From NCBI RefSeq assembly GCF_001458355.1, contig NZ_CYSA01000015.1, forward strand, positions 253,001 through 317,000: a stretch of 64,000 nt of DNA, written 5' to 3'. Origin of the DNA: Thalassovita gelatinovora (lineage in GTDB: Bacteria > Pseudomonadota > Alphaproteobacteria > Rhodobacterales > Rhodobacteraceae). This document shows, piece after piece, positions 16,019 through 24,078 of the stretch. How positions within the stretch are numbered: position 1 is the first letter of the stretch; the number at the start of each line of letters is the position of its first letter. Under the pieces are notes generated by a model. It searched no databases and had not been told where the DNA came from. It worked only from the letters and a program-made list of their open reading frames with translations. Both the position numbers and the translations under genes were made by a program.

Positions 16019-16461
16019 CCATCTTTGCGGGCCCCGGTGCCGACAAACAGGGTTCGGTTGACCCAAGCATAGCGCGGATCGCCGCTTTCCAGCCGGGCAT
16101 GGGTGCGCATGTAATAAGCGTTCGGTGCGACCTCTTCGCCGCGAGCGATGGCAGCGATAACGTCTTGGGGTCCGTGACGATAGCCGTAATTCCGAATTTC
16201 GATTATCGCCCCATCATTGGTTTCGATCGCGTAGCGGGTGTCGAGTTCGGCCACACCATTTGACCAGATCGTTTGCCAGTCGGCCCCGAGATTGAGGATT
16301 TTGCCCGTCACGTCCGGGCCTTCAACCCACCCCCCGATAATCGGAATGATCCGTCTTTGACCCGCCTGCCCGGCCCCCATTTCCCGGATCGGGTCGAGAT
16401 CCACAAAAAGGTCGCAGACATGCCGCAGCTCCGGCTGGGCCATAGTCGGTTGAGCGTTCAT
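15985..16461 (-). CDS. DUF3237 family protein
   Basis: A 158-residue protein of the DUF3237 beta-barrel-like family. Recognisable segments are CDLFVDLDPIREMG, RRIIPIIGGWVEGPDVTGKI, WSNGVAELDTRYAIETNDG and NRTLFVGTGARKDGQVVVSLF. The start at 16461 follows AAGGAGGA. Members often neighbour genes for aromatic or steroid degradation; the biochemical function is not established. It is divergent from the feruloyl-CoA-synthase-like gene with an AT-rich shared promoter, so co-regulation is likely. Confidence 0.85.
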   Translation of the reverse strand: MNAQPTMAQPELRHVCDLFVDLDPIREMGAGQAGQRRIIPIIGGWVEGPDVTGKILNLGADWQTIWSNGVAELDTRYAIETNDGAIIEIRNYGYRHGPQDVIAAIARGEEVAPNAYYMRTHARLESGDPRYAWVNRTLFVGTGARKDGQVVVSLFAID

Positions 16462-16508
16462 TTGAATAGTCCTCCTTGTCAAACGGCTTGCCCGCTTTCA
16501 CGATTATA

Positions 16509-16525
16509 GTTATATCCTATATCAA
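16509..16525. promoter_or_regulatory. AT-rich imperfect palindrome in divergent promoter
   Basis: GTTATAT-CCT-ATATCAA, five of seven arm positions symmetric, between the DUF3237 gene and the acid-CoA ligase. It is a candidate for a -10 element or a MarR-type operator, the regulator class common for ferulate genes. No MarR gene is in the window. Confidence 0.3.
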
Positions 16526-16579
16526 TTATGAGGCATGGCGAGTCTGTGGTTCCGCCATTTTCTTTGGGAGGAGAGAAAT

Positions 16580-18331
16580 ATGGCAGCAGCAGAGTTTTGG
16601 ACACCCGAATTCCATGTGGAAAAACGCGATGACGGCACCATCGTGATGGAACATATCGGCCACGCCGAACGGTTGGCCGACACCATTCCGGCGCGACTGA
16701 AATACTGGGCCGAAGTCACCCCGGACGCGACCTATCTGGCGCAACGCATCGCGGGTGGCGATTGGCAACGATTAAGCTATGGCGAAGTCTTTGACCGGGT
16801 ACGGGCATTGGGGGCGGCGTTCCTGGAAATGGGATTGTCGCAGCAGCGGCCGGTGCTGATCCTGTCGGAAAATTCGCTTGATCACGCGCTGGTGGCACTG
16901 TCGGCACAATATGTCGGTGTACCTAGCGCCGCCGTTTCCACCGCGTTTTCGCTGGTGTCGGAAACCCATGACAAGCTGACCGGGGCGGCCGAGCTGTTGC
17001 AGCCAGGGCTGATCTTCACCTCTGACGGGGCGCGATATGCCAAGGCAATCGACGCCGTCCGCAAACCCGACACCGAAATCGCCGCGACGGTTCCCAGCGG
17101 CAGTATGCAGGACATCGCCTCGTTGGCGGGCGATCCCGCCCGAGCCGATGCAGCCTTCACGAAACTGAGCGGTGACATGGTGGCAAAGTACCTGTTCACC
17201 TCAGGATCGACCGGCAGCCCCAAGGCAGTGATCAACACCCATGACATGATCGCCCGAAATCAGGACATGGTCGCCGATTGTTTCCGCTTCCTGCGCGCCC
17301 ATCCCCCCGTTGTGGTCGATTGGGCCCCGTGGAGCCATACCGCCAGCGGCAACAAGGTCTTCAACATGGTGCTGTGCAATGGGGGCAGTTACTATATCGA
17401 CGAAGGCAAACCGACCCCGAACCTGATCGGGGAAACCCTGCGCAACCTGCACGAAATATCGCCGACTTGGTATTTCAACGTACCTGCCGGGTATGAAATG
17501 CTGCTGGAAGAATTCCGCAAGGACCGGGCCTTGGCCGAAAGGTTTTTCGGCAAGCTGGATCTGATGATGTATGCGGGTGCCGGCATGGCCCAGCATATTT
17601 GGGATGGGCTGTTGGCAATGGCGCGCGATGTGGCCGGACATGATGTTTTGTTGACCACTGCTCTGGGCGCGACAGAAACCGGTCCCTTCGCGTTGATGTG
17701 CACCGAACAACAAGAATCGCCTGGCAATATCGGTGTGCCCGCGCGCGGAATTTCGCTGAAGCTGGTGCCGAACGAAGACAAGCTGGAAGCCCGGCTGAAA
17801 AGCCCTTCGATCACCGCAGGGTATTACAAGGACGTAAAAACCACCGCCGAACATTTCGACGAAGAGGGGTTTTACATGCTGGGTGATGCGCTGCGCCCGA
17901 CCGATCCCGATGACCTGACCAAGGGATTTTTCTTTGACGGGCGGATCGCAGAGAATTTCAAGCTGGCAACCGGGACTTGGGTTGCGGTCGGTGCGTTGCG
18001 CACCAAACTGGTCGATCACTTCGAAGGTCTGATCCGCGATGCGGTGATCGTGGGTGAAAACCGCGAAGAGCTGGGCGCGTTGCTATTTCCCGCCGACGGG
18101 GTGACGGCGGCCGATCTGTTTCGTTTGCAGGAAAAACTGGATCGTTTCGCTGCTGCCGCTACCGGCAGCTCCAACCGGGTGCGCCGGGCCGTTGTACTGA
18201 CCAAACCGCCGAGCCTCGACAAGGGTGAAGCCACCGACAAGGGGTCGATCAATCAACGTGCGGTGTTGCGTGAACGGCCCGCCGCGGTGTTTCAGCTTTA
18301 CGACGGCCCGCACGGGGTCAGTTTCCATTGA
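16580..18331 (+). CDS. Feruloyl-CoA synthase-like AMP-dependent acid-CoA ligase
   Basis: A 583-residue ANL-superfamily ligase: ATP plus acid to acyl-AMP, then acyl-CoA. The P-loop is YLFTSGSTGSPKAVINTHDM (204-223), and the adenylate-binding block is ALGATETGPF. The C-terminal hinge is FFFDGRIAENFKLATGTWVAVG, of the form seen in feruloyl-CoA synthases (Fcs), as is the N-terminal ERLADTIPARLKYWA. The start at 16580 follows GGGAGGAG. Fcs is usually next to enoyl-CoA hydratase/lyase and vanillin dehydrogenase genes; neither is here. Divergent from the DUF3237 gene and followed by an AraC regulator. The hydroxycinnamate substrate is likely but unproven. Confidence 0.88.
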   Translation: MAAAEFWTPEFHVEKRDDGTIVMEHIGHAERLADTIPARLKYWAEVTPDATYLAQRIAGGDWQRLSYGEVFDRVRALGAAFLEMGLSQQRPVLILSENSLDHALVALSAQYVGVPSAAVSTAFSLVSETHDKLTGAAELLQPGLIFTSDGARYAKAIDAVRKPDTEIAATVPSGSMQDIASLAGDPARADAAFTKLSGDMVAKYLFTSGSTGSPKAVINTHDMIARNQDMVADCFRFLRAHPPVVVDWAPWSHTASGNKVFNMVLCNGGSYYIDEGKPTPNLIGETLRNLHEISPTWYFNVPAGYEMLLEEFRKDRALAERFFGKLDLMMYAGAGMAQHIWDGLLAMARDVAGHDVLLTTALGATETGPFALMCTEQQESPGNIGVPARGISLKLVPNEDKLEARLKSPSITAGYYKDVKTTAEHFDEEGFYMLGDALRPTDPDDLTKGFFFDGRIAENFKLATGTWVAVGALRTKLVDHFEGLIRDAVIVGENREELGALLFPADGVTAADLFRLQEKLDRFAAAATGSSNRVRRAVVLTKPPSLDKGEATDKGSINQRAVLRERPAAVFQLYDGPHGVSFH

Positions 18332-18362
18332 CGGTGGGTTAAGTAACGTTGCGCCATTTTCC

Positions 18363-18389
18363 CCGGACCGGCGGAAACCATCGGTCCGG
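18363..18389. terminator. Hairpin after the acid-CoA ligase gene
   Basis: CCGGACCG pairs perfectly with CGGTCCGG across an 11-nt loop, 31 bp after the ligase stop. There is no U-tract. Confidence 0.45.
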
Positions 18390-18441
18390 TGAATTGACAC
18401 CCCCTCCCCCCCGCGCCACGCTTGGGGCAGGAGGAGTGCGA

Positions 18442-19260
18442 ATGATCACCCATCGAAGGACGGGCCAGATGGCCATTGGGCGCGACCGGTTCTTCTATTC
18501 CGGTCTGTTGGGAAATTCGGGCAAACCCCGCAGACTGGGCGGCGTCACGATCTATGTCGCGCCAGAAGGCGAACTGGATATCGGGTTTGGCAAATCTGGC
18601 CGGTCAGAACGTCGGCAAATCGTGGCACTGGCCCCCTATGAAACCCATCGATTGATATCGCCCTGCGGTGGCATCCTGAATCTCGGATTTGAACCCGAAA
18701 GCTTGCGCCCCCAGGATCAAGCCCGGTTGATCGCACATTGCAATGATACCAAAAGCGGCCCGCAACTGGCCCAACGTATCCGCGAAGCTGAAGCGCTACT
18801 GTCGGCAAGCGGCAAAGGGGCCGGGTTCACCAGCACGTCTTTCGATCTGCTGTTTCTGGGCGAGACGCTGGCGGAACGCGCGAAAGACCACCGGATCGAA
18901 AAGGCACTGAAAACGATCTGCATCGAGATTGAGGATAACGCACTGAGCGCCGACGATCTGGCGGCCGAGGCGGGGTTATCGACGTCCCGTTTCCTGCATC
19001 TGTTCAAGGAAAACACCGGCATCGCATTCCGGTCTCTGCGGATGTGGAAACGGGCCAGACGGTTTCTCGACCACGCCAATGGCAACGAAAGCCTGACCGA
19101 GGTGGCGTTGGAACTTGGGTATCCCGACAGCAGCCATTTCAGCCATTCGATCCGGCGAACCTATGGGTTGAAACCACGCTCGATCCGGTTGGGAGCGCGC
19201 GATCTGAGGGTCTTTGCCGGGGCCGGATATACACTTGGCCCCGACCGGGTGATGCCTTAG
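18442..19260 (+). CDS. AraC family transcriptional regulator
   Basis: A 272-residue regulator. An N-terminal cupin-like sensor region (VTIYVAPEGELDIGFGKSG; IVALAPYETHRLI) precedes two HTH motifs: LSADDLAAEAGLSTSRFLHLFKENTG and LTEVALELGYPDSSHFSHSIRRTYGLKP. The start at 18442 follows AGGAGGAG. It lies 110 bp downstream of the acid-CoA ligase gene, so it may control that gene, or the SDR it converges on. Confidence 0.88.
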   Translation: MITHRRTGQMAIGRDRFFYSGLLGNSGKPRRLGGVTIYVAPEGELDIGFGKSGRSERRQIVALAPYETHRLISPCGGILNLGFEPESLRPQDQARLIAHCNDTKSGPQLAQRIREAEALLSASGKGAGFTSTSFDLLFLGETLAERAKDHRIEKALKTICIEIEDNALSADDLAAEAGLSTSRFLHLFKENTGIAFRSLRMWKRARRFLDHANGNESLTEVALELGYPDSSHFSHSIRRTYGLKPRSIRLGARDLRVFAGAGYTLGPDRVMP

Positions 19261-19369
19261 CGACCGGACGCGAATGCCGAATGCCGATCGCGGGGCCGAT
19301 GCCCATACAGTTTGAGACGCCGAAGGATCGCTACAAGCCCGATGGGCGCCGTATTCCAAGGCGTCCCCC

Positions 19370-20149
19370 TTAGCCTTGCATCATCCTTTGCAACTTTGCC
19401 ATACCGCCAATCCAGCGATCATAATCGGCCAGCTTTCTGTCCATGTATTCACGCACTTGTTCATGTGGCAGGATCAGGAATTGTTCCGCTTCCAAACCGG
19501 CCAGCGCCGACTTCGCCACCGCTGCGGACGTCAACACACCATCGAGCATTTGCGGCCCGCTGCTGATGCCTTTCAGCATGTCGGTATCGACACCTTGCGG
19601 GCACAAGATGCTGACCCGGATACCGTCATCACGATGAGTGATGGCCAAATTTTCGGCAAAACCGACCGCCGCGTGTTTGGTGGTGGAATAGACCGCGCTG
19701 CCAACCTGACTGAGCAATCCCGCCGCCGATACGGTGTTCAGAAAGGTACCACCCCCACGCGCTTTCATCAGCGGGACCAAAATCCGCGCAGCACGGATAT
19801 GGGCCATGACATTGACCTCCCACGCCTTCTGCCAGACCTCATCAGCGGCACCGCCGGCATTGCTGAAATCCAGATCGAACCCGGTGGCGATCCCGGCATT
19901 GGAACAAAACAGATCGATCGGCCCTTCTTCGGCTTCGACATCAGCGATCAGCTTTGCCATCGCATCGCCATCGGCCACGTCCAGTTGCAAACCGCGCCCG
20001 CCAATTTCTGCGGCCACCGCCTTGGCGCCGGCCCCGTCCAGATCGGTCACGACCACATTCGCCCCGGCATTGGCCAGCGCTTCGCACAGCGCCCGGCCGA
20101 TCCCGTTTGCGCCGCCCGTCACAACCGCCAAAGATCCCTTGATTTGCAT
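19370..20149 (-). CDS. SDR family NAD(P)-dependent oxidoreductase
   Basis: A 259-residue classical short-chain dehydrogenase. The coenzyme motif is [10 protein letters not shown] (10-19), Asp38 at the end of beta-2 suggests NAD(H), then NAG in CSNAGIATG and the catalytic Tyr-Lys in YSTTKHA. The start at 20149 follows GGAGGCAAG. It is divergent from the MBL hydrolase and convergent with the AraC gene. The substrate is unknown; an alcohol or ketone in the neighbouring aromatic or alicyclic pathway is plausible. Confidence 0.9.
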   Translation of the reverse strand: MQIKGSLAVVTGGANGIGRALCEALANAGANVVVTDLDGAGAKAVAAEIGGRGLQLDVADGDAMAKLIADVEAEEGPIDLFCSNAGIATGFDLDFSNAGGAADEVWQKAWEVNVMAHIRAARILVPLMKARGGGTFLNTVSAAGLLSQVGSAVYSTTKHAAVGFAENLAITHRDDGIRVSILCPQGVDTDMLKGISSGPQMLDGVLTSAAVAKSALAGLEAEQFLILPHEQVREYMDRKLADYDRWIGGMAKLQRMMQG

Positions 20150-20223
20150 GGTCTTGCCTCCTGCTTGTTCCACTTGGCGGAATTGTCTCCTGCAAAGCCG
20201 AGGGGCACAAGCCGCAGAACGAC

Positions 20224-20236
20224 TGACGGAACGTCA
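20224..20236. promoter_or_regulatory. Palindrome TGACG-GAA-CGTCA
   Basis: A perfect 5-3-5 inverted repeat in the 187-bp gap between the SDR and MBL genes. Candidate operator for their shared regulator. Confidence 0.45.
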
Positions 20237-20256
20237 TTTCCAATCAGCCGCTATAC

Positions 20257-20278
20257 GCAAGTCACCCCATAGACTTGC
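20257..20278. promoter_or_regulatory. Palindrome GCAAGTC-N8-GACTTGC
   Basis: A perfect 7-bp inverted repeat with an 8-bp spacer, 59 bp before the TTG start of the MBL gene and 20 bp from the other palindrome. Candidate operator. Confidence 0.45.
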
Positions 20279-20336
20279 ATTATCCTGTCCATCGACCCTA
20301 TTCCTGCGGGCCGATCAATAAGAAACCGGAGTCCCC

Positions 20337-21359
20337 TTGTCCCTGCAATTCCCCTTTCCTGCTCTCCCGGCCGCCGGTGAAACGCTTGAAGTCGCGCCCG
20401 GCATCCTGTGGGCCCGGCTGAGCCTGCCGTTCCGGTTGAACCATGTGAATATCTATTTCATCGAAGACGATGACGGCTGGGCGATCGTCGACACCGGCAT
20501 TTCCAACCCCGAAAGTCGCGCCGAATGGCAGGCTTTGATTGATGGCCCGATGGCGGGACGGAAATTCACCCGACTGATCGTCACCCATCACCATCCCGAT
20601 CATATCGGCAATGCGGGGTGGCTGTGTGAAAAGCTGGACATCCCGATGGCAACCAGCGCCGGGTCTTTCCTGTCCTTTCTCACCCTTTCCAACCCCTCCG
20701 CCAAATCAGATTCCGACCCCTACACCCAGTTCTATGCCCGGCACGGCATGCCCTCTGAAGGTGCAAAGCTGGTCAGCACGCTGGGCCATGGTTATCTGCG
20801 GATGGTTTCGACCCCGCCGGACAGCTATTTGCGGCTGCATCAAGGAATGGATTTGCGGATCGGCGGACGCAATTTTCAGGTTCTGACCGGCGACGGTCAC
20901 AGCTTGGAACAAGTGATGTTGTATTCGCCATCGGACAACCTGTTTCTGGCCGCCGATCAGGTGATCGAACGGATCAGCCCCAATATTTCCGTCTTTGCCA
21001 GCGAACCCGCCGCCGACCCCTTGGGATTGTACCTGACTTCGCTGGGACAAATCTGCGACACCGTGCCCGAAGACGTATTGGTCCTGTCGGGCCATCACCG
21101 CCCGTTTTACGGACTTCATCAGCGTCGCGCCGAACTGGCCGGGCACCATGCCGAACGCTGTGAAGTCATCGCCGAAGCCTGCGGGGCAACTCCTCAAAGC
21201 GTCAATGACTTGGTATCCGTCATGTTCAAGGGCAAGCTTGATGCGCATGAAGTCAGCTTTGCCTTCAGCGAAGCGCTGGCGCATGCGAATTACATGGCGG
21301 CAAAAGGCGATCTGAACTGGATCGAAGAAGGACACGGGCTGAAACTGATCCGCGCCTGA
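20337..21359 (+). CDS. MBL-fold metallo-hydrolase
   Basis: A 340-residue metallo-beta-lactamase-fold hydrolase. The binuclear metal motif is H84-x-H86-x-D88-H89 (THHHPDHIGN), with a later His in TGDGHSLEQV, Asp in AADQVIE and His in SGHHRPFYG. After the metal domain, residues 265-340 form an alpha-helical tail resembling the winged-helix end of LACTB2-like proteins. The start is TTG at 20337 with GGAG upstream. Divergent from the SDR; dehydroquinase follows 69 bp later. Substrates of such proteins are thioesters, lactones or phosphodiesters; none can be assigned here. Confidence 0.88.
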   Translation: MSLQFPFPALPAAGETLEVAPGILWARLSLPFRLNHVNIYFIEDDDGWAIVDTGISNPESRAEWQALIDGPMAGRKFTRLIVTHHHPDHIGNAGWLCEKLDIPMATSAGSFLSFLTLSNPSAKSDSDPYTQFYARHGMPSEGAKLVSTLGHGYLRMVSTPPDSYLRLHQGMDLRIGGRNFQVLTGDGHSLEQVMLYSPSDNLFLAADQVIERISPNISVFASEPAADPLGLYLTSLGQICDTVPEDVLVLSGHHRPFYGLHQRRAELAGHHAERCEVIAEACGATPQSVNDLVSVMFKGKLDAHEVSFAFSEALAHANYMAAKGDLNWIEEGHGLKLIRA

Positions 21360-21428
21360 ACCGGCAGGCTTTGCTTGCATTGGCGGGGGCCGGGTGCGAA
21401 AAACGCCTATCCATAGGCGGACAAGTGC

Positions 21429-21869
21429 ATGACCAAGACGATCTATATCCTCAACGGCCCCAATCTGAACCTGCTGGGCAAGCGAGAGCCCGAGATTTAC
21501 GGCGATATCACGCTGGACGATGTCGCGGCGGATTGCACCCATCTGGCGGCCGAACTGGGGCTGGAAATCCAGTTGATGCAATCAAACCACGAAGGGCAAA
21601 TCGTCGACTGGGTTCATCAGGCGCGCGATCAGGCTGCGGGGATCATCATCAATCCGGCCGCCTATACCCATACATCTGTAGCGATCCTTGATGCGCTCAA
21701 TACGTTCGAAGGTCCGGTGCTGGAGGTGCATATTTCCAACGTGCACAAGCGCGAAAGCTTCCGCCACCATTCCTATGTATCGCTCCGCGCTGACGGGGTG
21801 ATCGCGGGCTTCGGCGTCGAAGGATATCAATTGGCGCTGCGCCGGATGGCATCGCTGCTGGCAGACTAG
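21429..21869 (+). CDS. aroQ: Type II 3-dehydroquinate dehydratase
   Basis: A 146-residue dodecameric dehydroquinase: 3-dehydroquinate to 3-dehydroshikimate. Family motifs are [19 protein letters not shown] with catalytic Tyr24, [30 protein letters not shown] with the catalytic His, and [11 protein letters not shown]. The normal role is in the shikimate pathway, but its place among aromatic catabolic genes and next to pobA also permits a role in quinate breakdown to protocatechuate. A hairpin terminator follows. Confidence 0.95.
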   Translation: MTKTIYILNGPNLNLLGKREPEIYGDITLDDVAADCTHLAAELGLEIQLMQSNHEGQIVDWVHQARDQAAGIIINPAAYTHTSVAILDALNTFEGPVLEVHISNVHKRESFRHHSYVSLRADGVIAGFGVEGYQLALRRMASLLAD

Positions 21870-21878
21870 CCGGGCAAG

Positions 21879-21916
21879 GCTGCAACAGAGACAGTCAGCC
21901 CCTGTTGCAGCGTTTT
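21879..21916. terminator. Terminator between aroQ and pobA
   Basis: GCTGCAACAG at 21879-21888 pairs perfectly with CTGTTGCAGC at 21902-21911 (10 bp), then GTTTTG. It is positioned for the aroQ transcript and may stop the convergent pobA transcript as well. Confidence 0.65.
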
Positions 21917-21918
21917 GA

Positions 21919-23088
21919 TCAGAACGGCAGACCGACGTAGTTTTCCGCCATCACCTTCTGAGCGCTTTCATTGCTTTCCAAGAATTCCAGCTCGGCGCGC
22001 TGCATCTTGCGGTCAAAGTCGCTCTGCTCGGGATAAAGGTGCAGCATGTTCGACATCCACCAGCTGAACCGTTCCGCCTTCCAGATCCGGGCCAGTGCCT
22101 TTTCGGAATAGCTGTCCAACCCTTCGGTATCGCCATCGATGTAGAATTGCGCCATCCCGTGATAAAGGTAAAAGATATCCGATGCGGCGGTGTTCAGCCC
22201 CTTGGCCCCGGTCGGCGGCACGATATGGGCCGCATCGCCGCAAAGGAACAGTTTGCCCCAGCGCATCGGTTCGGTCACGAAGGACCGCAGTGGCGCGATG
22301 GATTTTTCAATCGATGGGCCGGTGATCAGCTTTTCCGCCGTTTCTTCGGGGATCCGCCGCTTCAGTTCTTCCCAGAAGGCGTCATCGCTCCAATTCTCGG
22401 GACTATGGTCCAGCGGGCACTGGATATAATAGCGGCTGAGATTTTCGTTCCGCATCGAACACAGCGCGAAGCCGCGCGTAGAATTGGAATAGATCAGTTC
22501 ATCATGCACCGGCGGCGTTTCCGACAAAACGCCCAGCCAGCCGAAGGGATAAACCTTTTCATATTCCTTGCGCACGGTTTCGGGGATTGTCTTGCGCGAC
22601 ACGCCGTGGAACCCGTCACAGCCCACCACATAATCACAATCGATCCGCTGTCCATTGCCGTCTACATTGAATTCAACATAGGGCGCGGCACCGTCCGCAT
22701 CCTGAATAGATACATCATCGACATTATAGATGATCTTGCCGTTTTCTGCCTCGCGGGCCGCGTACAGATCGCGGGTCAGTTCGGTCTGACCATAGACCAT
22801 GACCGTTGCATTGGCCCGTGCCGCGAAATCGACGCGGAACTGGTGATTGTCATAGGCAATGACGGTGCCGTCATGGATATAACCTTCGCGGTCCATCCGT
22901 TCGCCAACACCCGCTTCACGCATCAGCTCGACAAAGCCATGCTCCAACACACCGGCACGGATACGGCCCAGAACATAATCCTTGGTCTTGCGTTCCAACA
23001 CGACGGATTCAATGCCTTTGCGGTGCAATAGCTGAGACAGCAACAGACCCGACGGACCCGCACCGATGATACATACCTGTGTACGCAT
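21919..23088 (-). CDS. pobA: 4-hydroxybenzoate 3-monooxygenase
   Basis: A 389-residue flavoprotein that converts 4-hydroxybenzoate with NADPH and O2 to protocatechuate. It shows the FAD motif CIIGAGPSG (6-14), VLERKTKDYVLGRIRAG with the conserved Arg, the DG motif YVVGCDGFHGVSR, and the second FAD motif LFLCGDAAHIVPPTGAKG. The length is that of Pseudomonas PobA. The start at 23088 follows GGGAGAGGA. Divergent from pobR. A key node linking the upstream aromatic genes to the beta-ketoadipate pathway, which is not in this window. Confidence 0.96.
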   Translation of the reverse strand: MRTQVCIIGAGPSGLLLSQLLHRKGIESVVLERKTKDYVLGRIRAGVLEHGFVELMREAGVGERMDREGYIHDGTVIAYDNHQFRVDFAARANATVMVYGQTELTRDLYAAREAENGKIIYNVDDVSIQDADGAAPYVEFNVDGNGQRIDCDYVVGCDGFHGVSRKTIPETVRKEYEKVYPFGWLGVLSETPPVHDELIYSNSTRGFALCSMRNENLSRYYIQCPLDHSPENWSDDAFWEELKRRIPEETAEKLITGPSIEKSIAPLRSFVTEPMRWGKLFLCGDAAHIVPPTGAKGLNTAASDIFYLYHGMAQFYIDGDTEGLDSYSEKALARIWKAERFSWWMSNMLHLYPEQSDFDRKMQRAELEFLESNESAQKVMAENYVGLPF

Positions 23089-23151
23089 AGTTCCTCTCCC
23101 ACTTAAAAAGTCCCGCAAGTGATATCAGGTCACGCTTTATTCGGAATGGCG

Positions 23152-23164
23152 CTTTGCCGCAAAG
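23152..23164. promoter_or_regulatory. Palindrome in pobA-pobR promoter
   Basis: CTTTG-CCG-CAAAG, a perfect 5-3-5 repeat lying 37 bp before the pobR start and 64 bp before the pobA start. Candidate PobR binding element. Confidence 0.4.
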
Positions 23165-23200
23165 ACTGGTACTAATCGAACATTCACCGAAAGGCCTAAC

Positions 23201-24076
23201 ATGACCCGGATACCCGCCTATGCGCTTTATGGCGAACAGCAGCTATTGCCGGACCTGCTACATTGCGAACGCATTCTGGACCGGGCCGGGCCGAATGGCT
23301 GGACCATTTCCGCGCACCGGCATCCGCATGTGCATCAGCTGTTTTTGATCCGCTGCGGATCGACCATTCTGGACGCCGACGGTGACCGGCGCGAACTGGA
23401 TGCGCCGGTGGTGATCAATATGCCGCGCTGGACCGTTCACAGTTTTTCCTTTTCGAAAGGCACTGATGGCTATGTCCTGACAGTGCCTAACGCCGAACTG
23501 CCGGGCCTTTTCGGTCAAGCAAACGACCTGGCAGAAAGGTTGGAACATTGGGGAGTCCTACCGGCGAATGATGCAATCTGTGCCATGTTCGACAACCTGC
23601 ATTACGAACATGGCACTGACGATCCGGGGCGTTCGCTGATGTTGAAAGCCTTGGCGAAACAGATCATGGTGCGGGTCGCACGATTGCTTCCCGGGGCGGA
23701 ACGCGGCGATATTCCGGCACGATACAGTCAGATCATGGCAGGTTTCGAACGGCTGGTGCAGAAACATTTTCGCGACCGTTGGCGGGTCAGCGATTACGCC
23801 GATGCCCTGGCGGTCAGCGCAACCCACCTGACCCGAGTGGTTCGCGATCTGACCGGGGCATCAGCGCAGGCCTATGTCGACGCGACGATATTCCGCGAAG
23901 CCTGTCGGCAACTGGCCTATACCCGCATCGACATCCGCCAGATCGGTTTCGGTCTGGGATTTGATGATCCGGCCTATTTTTCCCGCATGTTCCGCAGGCG
24001 GGTCGGGATGAGCCCGTCGGATTACCGCAGCAAAGTCAATATCGGTGCCCCCGCAGTATTGGGGTCTGACGACTGA
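23201..24076 (+). CDS. pobR: AraC family activator of pobA (PobR-type)
   Basis: A 291-residue regulator. The N-terminal AraC-type cupin binds the effector (SAHRHPHVHQLFLIRCG; VINMPRWTVHSF), and the C-terminal half contains two HTHs (WRVSDYADALAVSATHLTRV; DIRQIGFGLGFDDPAYFSRMF). It is divergent from pobA, the arrangement of the AraC-type PobR/PobC activators that respond to 4-hydroxybenzoate. Its stop is only 2 bp from that of the converging cbbR gene. Confidence 0.9.
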   Translation: MTRIPAYALYGEQQLLPDLLHCERILDRAGPNGWTISAHRHPHVHQLFLIRCGSTILDADGDRRELDAPVVINMPRWTVHSFSFSKGTDGYVLTVPNAELPGLFGQANDLAERLEHWGVLPANDAICAMFDNLHYEHGTDDPGRSLMLKALAKQIMVRVARLLPGAERGDIPARYSQIMAGFERLVQKHFRDRWRVSDYADALAVSATHLTRVVRDLTGASAQAYVDATIFREACRQLAYTRIDIRQIGFGLGFDDPAYFSRMFRRRVGMSPSDYRSKVNIGAPAVLGSDD

Positions 24077-24078
24077 AT

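Noticed and set aside
22039-23031. A 330-codon plus-strand frame opposite pobA
   Set aside because: pobA has all flavin motifs and a good ribosome site; the opposite frame has no recognisable domain.
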